Below are positions 9,760 to 19,644 of a stretch of DNA of 64,000 nt, in pieces. The notes beneath the pieces are model-generated. The model did not search any database. It was given only the letters and a program-made list of their open reading frames with translations, and was not told the origin of the DNA. Both the position numbers and the translations under genes were made by a program. The DNA lies in contig JAPJBO010000495.1 in assembly GCA_030068145.1 (NCBI GenBank), positions 103,556 to 167,555 of the forward strand, given 5' to 3'. The stretch's first letter is position 1. Each line of letters opens with the position of its first letter. The stretch is from Diplonema papillatum. Lineage: Eukaryota > Euglenozoa > Diplonemea > Diplonemida > Diplonemidae.

Positions 9760-10560
9760 GACAGATCGTAGTAGTCGTAGTTGTTTGAACTTGACAGCAA
9801 CAATCTGTGTCGATAGACTGCACAAGTCGGACAGACTACCTCTTTGCACGCGTCGTGTCATGCTTCAGTCGCTTCTTGCCCCGCGTACTGTTTGTCACCG
9901 GTGCGCGCTTCACGTCCGCTGTGCAGCTTGACGAGCTCGAGGAATCACCAGATGCTTCGGCGGAACTTCCTTTTCTCCTTCGCCGGTTGTCCCGCGGCCG
10001 AGATCTCGACTCCCCTATGTTCGGGTCCGCTTCGGCTGGGTTCGTGGGCTGTCCACCTTTGATGTGCGCCCAAGTAGTAGTAGTATGTTTGAACTTGTTA
10101 TGCAGGAACAATCTGTGGCGATAGATTGCAGTAGCCGCAACAGACTACCTCTTTGTCATGTCATGCTTCGGTCGCTTCTTGCTGCGCGTACTGTTTGTCT
10201 CCGGCGCGCTCCACGTCCGATGTGCAGTTTGACGACGAGCTCGAGGAATCACCAGATGATTCGGCACACTTCCTTTTCTCCCTTGCGGGTTGTCCCCGCG
10301 ACCGAGATCTCGACTCCACTATGTTCCTTGCTTTCACCTGCTCGTCATCGCGGCTCCGCTTCGGCTGGGTTCGTGGGCTGTCCACCTTCGACGTGCGCCC
10401 CTCTTCGCAGGCGGCTGCTGCGGCCTCGGCTTCTTGCGGGCGCTTCCACCTGCTTGTTCGTCGTCGCGGCCGCGCTTCCGCGGAGATCGTATTAGTAGTA
10501 GTCGTCGTCTGATGCGGGAGTAAAACGGAGGAGTGTTTGCATTCAAACGATTCAAGTGCG
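9760..10560 (-). repeat. 330-bp tandem duplication with Arg/Ser-rich frames
   Basis: 9760-10088 and 10089-10420 are diverged tandem copies. They share GAYAGAYTGCA, CAGACTACCTCTTTG, GAGGAATCACCAGATG and CCGAGATCTCGACTCC. On the minus strand each copy keeps a frame rich in Arg, Ser, Lys and Asp (SGDSSSSSS, SRSRSRG, KRSRDDEQ), resembling a nuclear RS-type segment. A CAG|GTGAAAG near 10336 could be a splice donor. This might be a duplicated exon or a GC-rich repeat; neither can be decided by eye. Confidence 0.4.
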
Positions 10561-11365
10561 GTGGCAGCAGAAATTGTCAAGCCGTGGCAGCATTCGGATG
10601 AGGTGTGCCGTACTCAGTGTGGGGTACAGCGGGGTTACGGGCCGTCAGCGGAAAATGACAATTGACGCAGGATTTTGCGCAGGCTTTGACATTGAGGACA
10701 GATCAAAGAAAGGAATGCGTAGTTTTGTTTTATTCTTTAACGTGCTAGTTGTCGACAACTTTTTTTTGTATTGAGGTGTCATTCAGATGTACATCCAAAG
10801 CCACCCACATCAAATTGTGTTAAGCAGCGGCTGCCAAAACTTGCCGTGACACCTATGATCAAAGTAAAGGAGGACAGATCAAAGGAAGAAAGAAAAAAGA
10901 ACTAGCAGCAACGCTTTTTTTTTTGTTTTGTTTGCGCGCACCTGGCGGACCTCACCTGCTTCGGTGTGAGTTCCGTGCAGTACGCTACTACAAATTCTTA
11001 GACAAATTCTTAGTACCAACAAATGCGTTGCTGACACACGAAAGTGGGTGGTTTTTACTATTTGCCTCTTCTCACGAAAGGGGACGGGGGCCGGTCCTGC
11101 TTTAGGCCACGTTAGGTTTCTCGACACCCGCTATAGCGAGCAGCACGAAACTCAAGAGGTCGAATGAACGATTCCCTGCAGGATGTGCTTTGTGCGAAGG
11201 ACCTGTTTTGTATCTTTCCACGGCAGGTTCCAATGCTGCCAACTTCTTTTTTTGTACTGACGTGTCCACAGCGTGATATGTTGTTCCAAAAAGAAATGGG
11301 CAGGGAGTTTCCGGTTTTGCTTGCACTTGCACACTGGGCACTTGCGAGTTTTTTAAACCTCTGTC

Positions 11366-11394
<29 letters not shown>
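10561..11394. other. Unassigned, interspersed fragment and (CTG)n
   Basis: 10915-11170 is related, in reverse, to 38700-38840 and 61408-61470 (GACCTCTTGAGTTTGTGCTG, AGCAGGACCG). A (CTG)8-9 run lies at about 11370-11398, directly next to the rRNA fragment. No gene is seen. Confidence 0.45.
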
Positions 11395-11399
<5 letters not shown>

Positions 11400-11935
11400 C
11401 TGACCTAGTAAAATTCCCCGTGTTGAGTCAAATTAAGCCGCATACTCCAGGCCTGGTAGTGTCATTCCGTGAATTCCTTTAAAATTCAGCCTTGCGAATG
11501 TTCTCCCCCCTGAACCCATAATCTTTGATTTCTCGTTCGGGGAGTGCCGTGGGAGCCACAATGACTTCCCTCGATCCTGGGCTGGCTCTCATGCCGTCAC
11601 GGGTGCAAGACAGTTCGGCCCTGCCGTGGCAGATGACGAACCAGACACACAGAACCTGCAGACGATGATGAAGAGTAGCCCAGGGGGTGGTCAGGTGCTT
11701 TACTCTATCGAAGAAGCTGCCGAAGAGCATGTTGAAGCACGTGGCTGGCTCTCATGCGGTCACGGGTGCAAGACAGCTTGACGGCATCGTTTACAGCAGT
11801 GCGCACTACGACGGTATCTGATCATCTTGGATCCCCACGCTCTCGTTCTCGATTAATGAAGACATTCTTGTCGAATGCTTTCGCAGAAGTTCGTCTTACG
11901 ATCTAAGAATGTCACCTCTGACGTAGGAGTACGTA
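11395..11935 (-). pseudogene. SSU (18S) rRNA fragment, central region, degenerate
   Basis: Read on the minus strand from about 11935 it runs through GTCAGAGGTGACATTCTTAG, GACGAACTTCTGCGAAAGCA, GATGATCAGATACCGTCGTA, AAACGATGCC, GAGAAATCAAAG, AAGGAATTCACGGAATGACA, GCGGCTTAATTTGACTCAAC and ACACGGGGAATTTTACTAGG. This is the central domain of SSU rRNA in correct order. Between AAACGATGCC and GAGAAATCAAAG about 240 bases replace the ~60 usual elsewhere. The expansion contains a near-direct repeat, CTTGCACCCGTGACSGCATG, at both ends. A change in the universal AATTGACGG core (G to C) suggests a pseudogene. The fragment ends at a CAG repeat. ACGGAATG and CACGGGGAA point to a euglenozoan. Confidence 0.85.
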
Positions 11936-12523
11936 CGCTTTGCTGGTTTGTTGCTTGTTGGTTTTGTCACGTTGCACACATTTCTTCGCACACTGACACT
12001 TTGCTTTGCATTTGGCAGTCTTCTCAAGTATTTTCCTACAAAGCAGGTGAAAATGAAAGATCGTCGCTCGCACAACCGCGGCTGATACAAAACTAATGAC
12101 AATGGCGATGACGATGACGATGATAACGGGAGAGAGAAGTGTGAGTTTTTCGTTGAACGTGTCTGATCGTTTTTTTTTTTTTTTTTGCGTAAGAACCGAA
12201 ATTCGGGAAAATCATGGTTAAAAAAAGCCTGTAGCATGGCCGGAAAGATTTGTTTCCACGTTGAGCGAGGGTTTTTTTGATGATTTGCAATCCCGGCATG
12301 CGACCTTGGTGGGAGTGTTGCTGCTTCGCCACTTTGTTGCAGACCCCAGCTGTGGGTCTTGCGGGTCCTCTAGCCCAGAGTCTGTGTCACTGGCCTTGCA
12401 AGCACAAAAATCACCAGCAACTCCTGTGGTTACAACCCCCTTTTTTAACCGGCCTGCTTTGAGAGAACTTTTTTGGTGTAGAAACCTTTTTGTAACCATG
12501 CAGGATAATCCCTGATAAGAACG
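11936..12523. other. R4 tail fragment and unassigned sequence
   Basis: 12013-12052 is an R4 3' end (CTCAAGTATTTTCCTACAAAG). 12060-12160 resembles 26405-26500 (CTCGCACAACCGCGGCTGAT and TTTTCGTTGAACG). A T-run lies at 12170. A minus frame at 12218-12526 has no recognised domain. Confidence 0.45.
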
Positions 12524-12672
12524 CAAAGGGGGGTCGATTAATAACAGTTATTTGACACACGTCTGGTTGTCTACTACCACTATTTGATCCTGCTACTGTT
12601 CGGCTACCCGGAACTTTTTTTATTATTCGACAAATCGAATATTAACACAGGTGGTATTATTCGACCCCCCCC
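12524..12672. mobile_element. MITE with GGGGGTCGA termini
   Basis: A ~150-bp element starts GGGGGGTCGATTAATAACAG and ends TATTATTCGACCCCCCCCC. It is closely related to 58914-59076, and its ends are shared with the transposase-bearing element at 54247-55612, whose non-autonomous derivative it probably is. Confidence 0.8.
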
Positions 12673-12825
12673 CTTCAAGTAAAAACGCCACGGTTTGCGG
12701 TGACGAGCTTCTCTTTTCCTCCCAATAATTCATGATTGGTAATAACATGATAGTGAAACGTGTGGGTTTTTGTCACGCTCTTCACACGCGCACCACGCTT
12801 ACGTAGCAAAATGGGTCCGCAGACC

Positions 12826-12947
12826 GCCCGAAGAAAGAAGAAAGAAAAAGAAAAAGGCCGCTCCGGGTCCAGGAACGTGACGGTCAACCACAGCTTGCAA
12901 GGCTTGAGTCGGAGGCAGCACAGAGCCACAACCCCGTCCGCTCGAAA
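12826..12947 (-). repeat. R2 SINE-like element, 3' fragment
   Basis: In reverse it carries the R2 tail end (GGCCGCTCCGGGTCCAGGAA, CGGTCAACCACAGCTTGCAA) and stops after CCCGTCCGCTC. Confidence 0.8.
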
Positions 12948-13219
12948 AGAAAGATATAGCGAGAGCGTAACGCGCGTTTCACTACCATGGAACAATAATA
13001 ACAAAAAGGAGACCGATCTGCGGCCGTGTTAGTATACTGTCTTTTGTGGTTGTTCCCCTTATTTCAGCGTTATTGGCGGAGCTTTTTAAGTCTCCGGTTG
13101 ACCGTAGAGGCTTGATGGGGTGGTGAGGGGGTTTTTTGGGGGGGGGTGAGAATGATGATGGTATCCCCGAAAACCGAAGTAACGAAGTACACGGGAACTT
13201 CGCAATACGGTGGCGAGGG

Positions 13220-13611
13220 CTACATTATTAGAGTGAAAGTTCGCTTGAAACTTTTTTTCTTCCCGTCCAACGACACCCCCCCCCCCAACCACCTGGTTCT
13301 TGGGTGGCTTGACGACTGCGCAGCAGCATTCCCGCAGTGATACTGTAAGTTTTAAAGTCTCCGGGTGACCTTCGTCGTTAAGGGAAGACGTCCTTTGTGC
13401 TCTCAGTGTCTTAAGAGTGGTGGTTACACGAGGTAAGAGGATCGGTGGGTACCTTGGTTGTTGGTCATTGGTGGTTTCGGCCATTGTCCACATACCTTGC
13501 TTACGGTAGGCCCTCCTCAGTATGGTGCCGCAGTAGGTGACTGTCTGTCTTCTTGGTACTGTCTGGCCGTCTCTTTTCGTGTATTTGTGGTGCTGCTTAT
13601 GGTTTGCTCCA
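13220..13611 (+). repeat. R1 interspersed repeat, extended copy 3
   Basis: 13459-13611 matches R1. Upstream, 13220-13455 also matches parts of 5150-5480 (AAAGTCTCCGGGTGACCTTC, GGTGGTTACACGAGGTAAGA), so the mobile unit is longer than R1 itself. Confidence 0.8.
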
Positions 13612-14159
13612 TTTCTATGCTCCATATGCAGCTGGCTGGCTAACTGAGTGTCTAAACGGTCCTGACAGGGGTGTATGTAACTTGCCGCCGCGGCGAAAAA
13701 GTCCAATACACGCTAAAATGTAGCCCTCGCCACCAACAACAAAAATATCATCAGCAACAACCGGATGCAGAGATCTGAAGCGGTGACTCATTGGCTGTCC
13801 ACAGGCCCCGGATGATGCAGTCGTCTCTTTTTGAAGGAGGGTTGGCCCTTGAAACGCTTGCACGGGGACAGGGTTAACTAGCCTGGAAAGCTGCACTTTC
13901 TTCGTGTAGTAGTAGGGTGTCTTGGAGATCTCATTGTCATGCATCGGGCCGGTGGGCAGCAGGAAAATGACTTTCGGCCTGCCAAGCTGTTGAATTCAGA
14001 CCAGCTCGGGTGTTGAGAGCCAGGGCCGGTGCATCCTTGCAGTTCACTGAGGGAATTGGCACTCCGGACTGATTTGAACTTGCTTACTTACAATTCGGAC
14101 CAACAGCATCACAGGGTTTATCCTAGGCATAGTGGTCAAACGATTCGCATGCGACAATA
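13612..14159. other. Unassigned, no gene recognised
   Basis: No coding frame or known RNA. GGTCAAACGATTCGCAT at 14134 recurs at 15397. Confidence 0.35.
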
Positions 14160-14302
14160 AGGTGTAATTCCCTTATATCCCAACACTTGAAACTTTGTTC
14201 CCTTATATCCCAATGGGATTACCTTGGGCAAGGCAATCCCATTGGGATATAAGGGAACAAAATTTGTTGGTTGGGATATAAGGGAACAAAATTTGTTGAC
14301 CA
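14160..14302. repeat. R8 hairpin element, second locus
   Basis: Two TTCCCTTATATCCCA units face TGGGATATAAGGGAA units around a palindromic centre AATCCCATTGGGAT-like near 14225, as at 9367-9578. Confidence 0.85.
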
Positions 14303-14304
14303 CA

Positions 14305-14600
14305 GAACCTGGCCAGACCAGTCAGTCCGACCAGCCTGGACAGACCAGACAGCCTGGACAGCCTGGACAGCCTGGACAGCCTGGACAGCCTGGACAGCCT
14401 GGACAGCCTGGACAGCCAGACCAGTCAGTCCGACCAGCCCGGACTGACCAGACAGTCCAACCACTGGGCAAACCAGGCAGCCTGGACAGCCTGACCAGAC
14501 CAGTCAGTCCGACCAGCCCGGACTGACCAGACAGCCCGGACAGACCAGACAGTCCGACAAGCTTGGCAGGCTGGAGGCTGGAGGCTGGAGCCTGACCAGT
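14305..14600. repeat. CAGCCTGGA minisatellite and related GACCAG repeats
   Basis: 14345-14415 has about eight direct copies of the 9-bp unit CAGCCTGGA. Flanking stretches repeat GACCAGTCAGTCCGACCAG and variants. Confidence 0.9.
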
Positions 14601-15597
14601 CTAGTCCGGCTGACCCAGAGTCCGACCAGCCTGGACTAGACCAAGCCCTGCAAGATCAACAGGAAGGGTGGGTCTTCTAGGTCCCTGGTTTCTTTCAATG
14701 GGAAGAGCGGTAACAAAAATAGTTACCCGATGAACACATGCAGAACCTGTCCTGCTGTAGGAAGGTACAAGGTTGTTAAAGGTCCACACGAATCACAGGA
14801 GGTAGAACATGATTCATGGATTAAGTTTGAAAGTACGAACATGATTCGTAGGACCGCTGAGCACAAAGTTACCAAGTTTTCAAAACACCGCAACGGAGCA
14901 GGCGCCCGGCAGGCAATAGGCTCGGTCCTCACACCGAAGTGATCACGGGTTGCCTTGAGCTATTCGAACAGAGAATCTGCTCATTTTGAGTCTAGCAAAC
15001 AGACAGCGAATCGATTTTTTTTTTAAAGCTCGGGGTAGTGCGGTCAACGAAAATTCTAGTTCCCCTTCTACTTTCTCCTACTCTCGCGGTGTTCGGTTTT
15101 TTTGGAGCGTTATTTGTGGATTAGAAGGTCGGTATTTTAAAGTCTCCGGTTGACCGTAGAGGCTTGGGTATGGCGGGGGGTTGAGAAAAGTAAAAGAGTG
15201 CGACTCGTTTCGGGTGTTGTGTCACTCCGTTGTGAAACCTTGTGAAGTCCCCTAACGCGTTTAGAGGGTGCTTGGGTTTGGGTAGGGTGTGGTCGTTCTG
15301 CTGCGGCGTGAAAAGCCAGGAAGTTTCGACGCTAATCTTCGACTCTTGATTGAGTTCACCGGGTTGCGTGCTCGTCAGGAAGATCCCGGTGCCTGGTCAA
15401 ACGATTCGCATTATCGCATATTATTGCATTCGGGATTTTGGCGCCAATTATCGCATTTTCATCCGCATTATCGCACGCTTAAAACCTGGGCAAACACAGT
15501 ACTATGGACTATTGCATATTATCGCACGCCGATTATGAGCGATAATTTTGTGCGTTAATGCAATAATTATTGTCGGGTGAATTTCCCTTATATCCCA
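14601..15597. other. Unassigned, with an inverted pair and ATTATCGCA-rich block
   Basis: 14878-14955 (CACCGCAACGGAGCAGGCGC) is repeated in reverse at 17045-17125. 15400-15565 is rich in ATTATCGCA and TATTGCAT. 15109-15175 carries GCGTTATTTGTGGATTAGAA and CTCCGGTTGACCGTAGAGG, also found at 18440, 29972 and 30610. No gene is seen. Confidence 0.4.
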
Positions 15598-16484
15598 CCA
15601 CTTCAAATTTTGTTCCCTTATATCCCAATGGGACAACAAATTTTGTTCCCTTATATCCCAATGGGACAACAAATTTTGTTCCCTTATATCCCAATGGGAC
15701 AACAAATTTTGTTCCCTTATATCCCAATGGGACAACAAATTTTGTTCCCTTATATCCCAATGGGACAACAAATTTTGTTCCCTTATATCCCAATGGGACA
15801 ACAAATTTTGTTCCCTTATATCCCAATGGGACAACAAATTTTGTTCCCTTATATCCCAATGGGACAACAAATTTTGTTCCCTTATATCCCAATGGGACAA
15901 CAAATTTTGTTCCCTTATATCCCAATGGGACAACAAATTTTGTTCCCTTATATCCCAATGGGACAACAAATTTTGTTCCCTTATATCCCAATGGGACAAC
16001 AAATTTTGTTCCCTTATATCCCAATGGGACAACAAATTTTGTTCCCTTATATCCCAATGGGACAACAAATTTTGTTCCCTTATATCCCAATGGGACAACA
16101 AATTTTGTTCCCTTATATCCCAATGGGACAACAAATTTTGTTCCCTTATATCCCAATGGGACAACAAATTTTGTTCCCTTATATCCCAATGGGACAACAA
16201 ATTTTGTTCCCTTATATCCCAATGGGACAACAAATTTTGTTCCCTTATATCCCAATGGGACAACAAATTTTGTTCCCTTATATCCCAATGGGACAACAAA
16301 TTTTGTTCCCTTATATCCCAATGGGACAACAAATTTTGTTCCCTTATATCCCAATGGGACAACAAATTTTGTTCCCTTATATCCCAATGGGACAACAAAT
16401 TTTGTTCCCTTATATCCCAATGGGACAACAAATTTTGTTCCCTTATATCCCAATGGGACAACAAATTTTGTTCCCTTATATCCT
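15598..16484. repeat. 33-bp tandem array, about 26 copies (expanded R8)
   Basis: Near-perfect direct repeats with core TTCCCTTATATCCCAATGGG and a period of 33. Because 33 is a multiple of three, all six frames stay open (FVPLYPNGTTN and others), which is not evidence for a protein. The left edge GAATTTCCCTTATATCCC matches the edges of the R8 hairpins. Confidence 0.98.
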
Positions 16485-16489
16485 GGCTG

Positions 16490-16734
16490 CGTTTACCTCC
16501 AAAATGAGGTTTCAATTTCTCAAATTTCACTGCCATTTCGGCCCTTGTGGTCATGCGGCCAGAGAAAGAGGAAGCAACCGTCGTAACAAGATTGGCAGCA
16601 GGACCAGCACCAGCAATTTCAATTCTGGAAGCAGTCGGCACATGTTTAGCACTGCCCTCCGGTTGCGCTGCAGCTTCTTGCATGTTTGCGTGTTTTACGT
16701 TACGGATAAATTGGCCGATTTTTTCCATCTGCAT
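16490..16734 (-). CDS. Unrecognised coding-like ORF or exon (partial)
   Basis: From ATG at 16734 the frame gives about 80 residues (MQMEKIGQFIRNVKHAN onward). Composition is protein-like: amphipathic N-terminal segment, a small-residue run TASRIEIAGAGPAAN, then FSGRMTTRAEMAVKFEKLKP. It reads into the 33-bp array without a stop, so the true end is unknown. A GGAG|GTAAACG near 16505 could be a donor. An AG precedes ATGGAA, so it may be an internal exon. I do not recognise a family. The opposite strand is less protein-like. Confidence 0.35.
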
Positions 16735-17414
16735 GAGCTCCGCGTGCTCGTGCACCCGTATCCTTTTTTACACTCTGCTCAACGACGCCTTTTCTTTTCG
16801 GGAGGGCAAAGAGGGAAGGGAGGGGTAATATTGCATCGTCCTGCGTAAAGTCATCTGCACCATGATCGACGGAATTCGCTCTCTAAGTACGGAGTCAAGT
16901 CTCGTCTGTATACGCGATGCGGTTTACCGAAGCCATCGAGCGCCACGGCCAGGGATGGATACGTTTACTCGCTGATCGATGCTACGGCAGTTCCGCAAAC
17001 CCACTATGCAGCCTGAGTTCAGCCCCGCGCATCTACGCTCACAAGGCAACCCATGATCACTTCGGTGTGAGGGATCAGTCCTGACCGAGCCTAATGCCTG
17101 CCGGGCGCCTGCTCCGTTGCGGTGTTTGCTTTTCTGACCAATGCGTTCCACGTCTGAAGGGTCCTTGCGTTAAGTTCGCGCCTTCTGTGGGTATACAGAC
17201 TTGATCACGACTTTTGGAAACGAAGCTTACTCTTGAGATCCGGTGTGGAGGGCCATTGTTACCTGACAAAACCCACTCACGCAGCCTGAGTTCAGCCCCG
17301 CGCATCTACGCTCATGACTCGAAGGAGTAATCCGCTATCTGTTTAGCTAGACTCAAAAAAAAAAAAAAAAAAAAAAGTTGAATCGCCGCGTGTGTTTGCT
17401 AGACTTAAAAACTC
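16735..17414. other. Unassigned with inverted copy of 14878-14955
   Basis: 17045-17125 is the reverse of 14878-14955. CTGAGTTCAGCCCCGCGCAT occurs at 17013 and 17287. An A-run lies at 17356-17378. Confidence 0.45.
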
Positions 17415-17674
17415 AAAATACTCGAGGGGCTGCCTTGTGCTTACTTCGAAGGAGGCTAGAGGGGGAGACACAATACACAAACTACAAAGTGGGTCATTTT
17501 TGTTGAACGCTTACGCCCGCCACTGAAACCCAGATTCGCCTGCGTTTCGTGTGGGTGTACCTCCTTTGATCTTGGAATATTGTTGCGATTGGGGAGTCAT
17601 CGGCATGCCTTTGATCTTTCGCAGCTGGCAGCCTCCTCAAGTATTTCCTACAAAGCAAGTGCTTATACAAAAAG
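17415..17674 (+). mobile_element. R4 SINE-like element, reference copy
   Basis: Head AAAATACTCGAGGGGCTGCC, middle GGCTAGAGGGGGAGA and TTTTTGTTGAACGCTTACGC, tail CTGGCAGCCTCCTCAAGTAT to GTGCTTATACAAAA. Other copies or parts lie at 12013, 18646, 27535, 59945 (reverse), 60098/60434 and 60700 (reverse). Head (AAAATACTCGA) and tail (CTTATRYAAAA) are shared with R3, but the middles differ. Non-coding. Confidence 0.8.
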
Positions 17675-17814
17675 GATTTCGACTCTTGCAAGAGACTCGA
17701 AAAAGAAGAGCAGACTCTCTGTCCGGATAGCTTCTTGACTCGAAAGAGTAATTCACTATCTCTTCAGCTAGACTCGAAAAAAAAGTAATGGGTTGGACTC
17801 GCTGTCTGATAGAC

Positions 17815-18115
17815 TCGAAAATACTCGACGTAGCTGCTTCGACTTCGAATGGAAGGGAGGAAATATAGAGGTAAGGGGCAAATACAATACAAACCCAAAC
17901 TGATTTGTTTTTCACTTACACCACCGTGTGTTGCTTTCTCACGCAGGACTTTTGACCTGTTGTGTTTGTGTGATTTGTAGTGTAGGGGTAGACCCGCATG
18001 ACCTCACGTCCGTTCAACACGTGGTTCGGTAGTTACAGCACTTGGGATCCCTGCTGTTCATTGCCGGGCAGCATCGTCGAGCATTTCCTTTCAAGCTTTT
18101 GCTGGCGCTGTGTAA
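17815..18115 (+). mobile_element. R3 SINE-like element, near-full copy with A tail
   Basis: Head AAAATACTCGACGTAGCTGC, middle GGAAATATAGAGGTAAGG and GACCTGTTGTGTTTGTGTGA, tail CATTTCCTTTCAAGC and then a run of A. Five copies in the window, all on the plus strand. An A-rich end and truncation at the 5' side fit LINE-dependent retroposition. Confidence 0.8.
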
Positions 18116-18174
18116 AAAAAAAAAAAAAAGGGGGGGGGGGGGTTCCCCCCTCTGAACGCGTGCTCGCCTGTGGG

Positions 18175-18692
18175 CAGAAGCCCACGGCGACAAAATACTC
18201 GGATAGAGGCCGCCCGGTGCTTGTTTCGACGGAGGACGGGGGAGAAACGGATACAACTACAAAGCGGGCCGTTTTTCGTCGAACGCTTGGGCGCTAAACC
18301 CGGGTTTACCCGCGGTTTTCAGAGTTAAAGTTCGCCTGAAATTCCGGGGGTTTAGGGTCTCCGTGTGACCGTTCATGAATGGGTTCTCTTAGAGCAAGAA
18401 AAGGCTATATGGTTACGGGCTGTATAATACTATGGTTTTCTAGCGTTATTTGTGGATTAGAAGGTCGGTATTTTAAAGTCTCCGATTGACCGTAGAGGCT
18501 TGAGTATGGACGAGGGTTTTTCGTGTGGGCTACAGCATATTTACCACCTCCGAGATTTGGGATGTTGTTGCGATAGCGGGGAGACATCGGCATGCCGATG
18601 AGTACCACTATTGCCCATTTACTTCCTCCTCCGAAACTCCGCAGCTGGCAGCCTCCTCAAGTATTTCCTACAAAGCAGGTGCTTATACGAAA
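18175..18692 (+). repeat. Diverged R4 head and R4 tail, interrupted
   Basis: 18190-18300 is a variant R4 head and middle (CAAAATACTCGG, TTTTTCGTCGAACGC). 18640-18692 is the R4 tail. Between them lie AAAGTTCGCCTGAAATTCCG and GGTTGACC-type fragments. Confidence 0.6.
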
Positions 18693-18717
18693 CAAAAGGA
18701 AACGACGGAAGGGGGGG

Positions 18718-19090
18718 AGTTTGCAAGAACGTGCTTGGAATGGGTATGTGCTCAACTCCGCACTGGTCCCATCTGCGCCGTGTTTCGGTCCTTTAAGCAA
18801 AGGACACATAAGGCGGACCATCATCAGCGAACCTGAGTGTCTGCAGACAGGACTGCGGTGTGAGTCTGGTTTGTCAGGCGGCTGTTCATAGCTCGTCACA
18901 GCCAGGACCACCCGTGCTACTAGAGCTCAGGCGAATCCGTCACGGGGAGAAGGCCCCTACAACCGTGTCTGAGCAATCAGTTGAAAAACTCAAGGCACTC
19001 ACCCTGATTGTGACTGCGACTCGCTAGGCAGCACTGACTTGTCTTCTTTTTACGGTGGCAATCTGCGAAGTAAACTCTGCAGAGCACAGT
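18718..19090 (+). mobile_element. R6 SINE-like element with 19-bp target duplication
   Basis: The element runs from TTTGCAAGAACGTGCTTGGA through GAGTCTGGTTTGTCAGGCGG to TCTGCAGAGCACAGT, 373 bp, non-coding. GGAAACGACGGAAGGGGGG occurs directly before (18698-18717) and directly after (19091-19109), a clear target-site duplication. Other copies: 53326-53642 (also with a duplication), 62553-62806, and fragments on minus at 23836-23924 and 24455-24584. Confidence 0.85.
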
Positions 19091-19119
19091 GGAAACGACG
19101 GAAGGGGGGAGGGGGGAGG

Positions 19120-19644
19120 TCAATCGGAGGGGTTCTTCTTGTTGACGATCGACATGACCGAGGACAGGGCTCCCCAGTCCTTCTCTGCCGTCGCGCCGCC
19201 TTCGTCGATCTTCGACGAGGCTATTCGCCACACGAGCTCCAGGGCGTACCAGGTGCTGCCTCTCGCGCTGGACCCTGAAGGGCTTTGCGACGACACTTCG
19301 TTGTTGGCCGTCCCCTGGTTGCCTGTCGAAGGGTCCCCTCCCGCAGTCGCCGGCTGCGGGCCCGTGAGGTTAAGGTTGTCCGGTGAGCCGTCCGTCCACG
19401 TGTCGCCGGAGCCGTTGAACGCGTCGTGCTGCTGCGGGCGGGTCATCCGCTCGAGGCTGCGGCGCAGGTAGTCGAGCCCTGTGGTTTCGTCCTTCATCCG
19501 GTCCGCCGTCTCGAACAGGACTTCCAAGTTCTTCAGCCGCAGCGGCGGCCGCGGGCCGTCGGGCTGCAGCAAAAACGCGATGATGTCACGCTCGTGGTCC
19601 ACCGTAGCAGCCTGCCGGCAAAGCTCCAGAGGCCCTTCTTGCGG
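19120..19644 (-). CDS. Gene A exon 5 (terminal, with stop)
   Basis: From CTCCAACAG|CCG to the stop at 19120. 174 residues starting PQEGPLELCRQ, with a helical region (LRLKNLEVLFETADRMKDE), a Gly/Asn/Thr-rich segment and the end WYALELVWRIASSKIDEGG to NKKNPSD. No known domain. The upstream raw frame (MNSWETV) belongs to the intron. Confidence 0.7.
   Translation of the reverse strand, partial: PQEGPLELCRQAATVDHERDIIAFLLQPDGPRPPLRLKNLEVLFETADRMKDETTGLDYLRRSLERMTRPQQHDAFNGSGDTWTDGSPDNLNLTGPQPATAGGDPSTGNQGTANNEVSSQSPSGSSARGSTWYALELVWRIASSKIDEGGATAEKDWGALSSVMSIVNKKNPSD

Noticed and set aside
15502-16848. ORFs of 300-420 codons on both strands over the 33-bp array
   Set aside because: The period is a multiple of three and all frames are open; nothing suggests selection on one of them.
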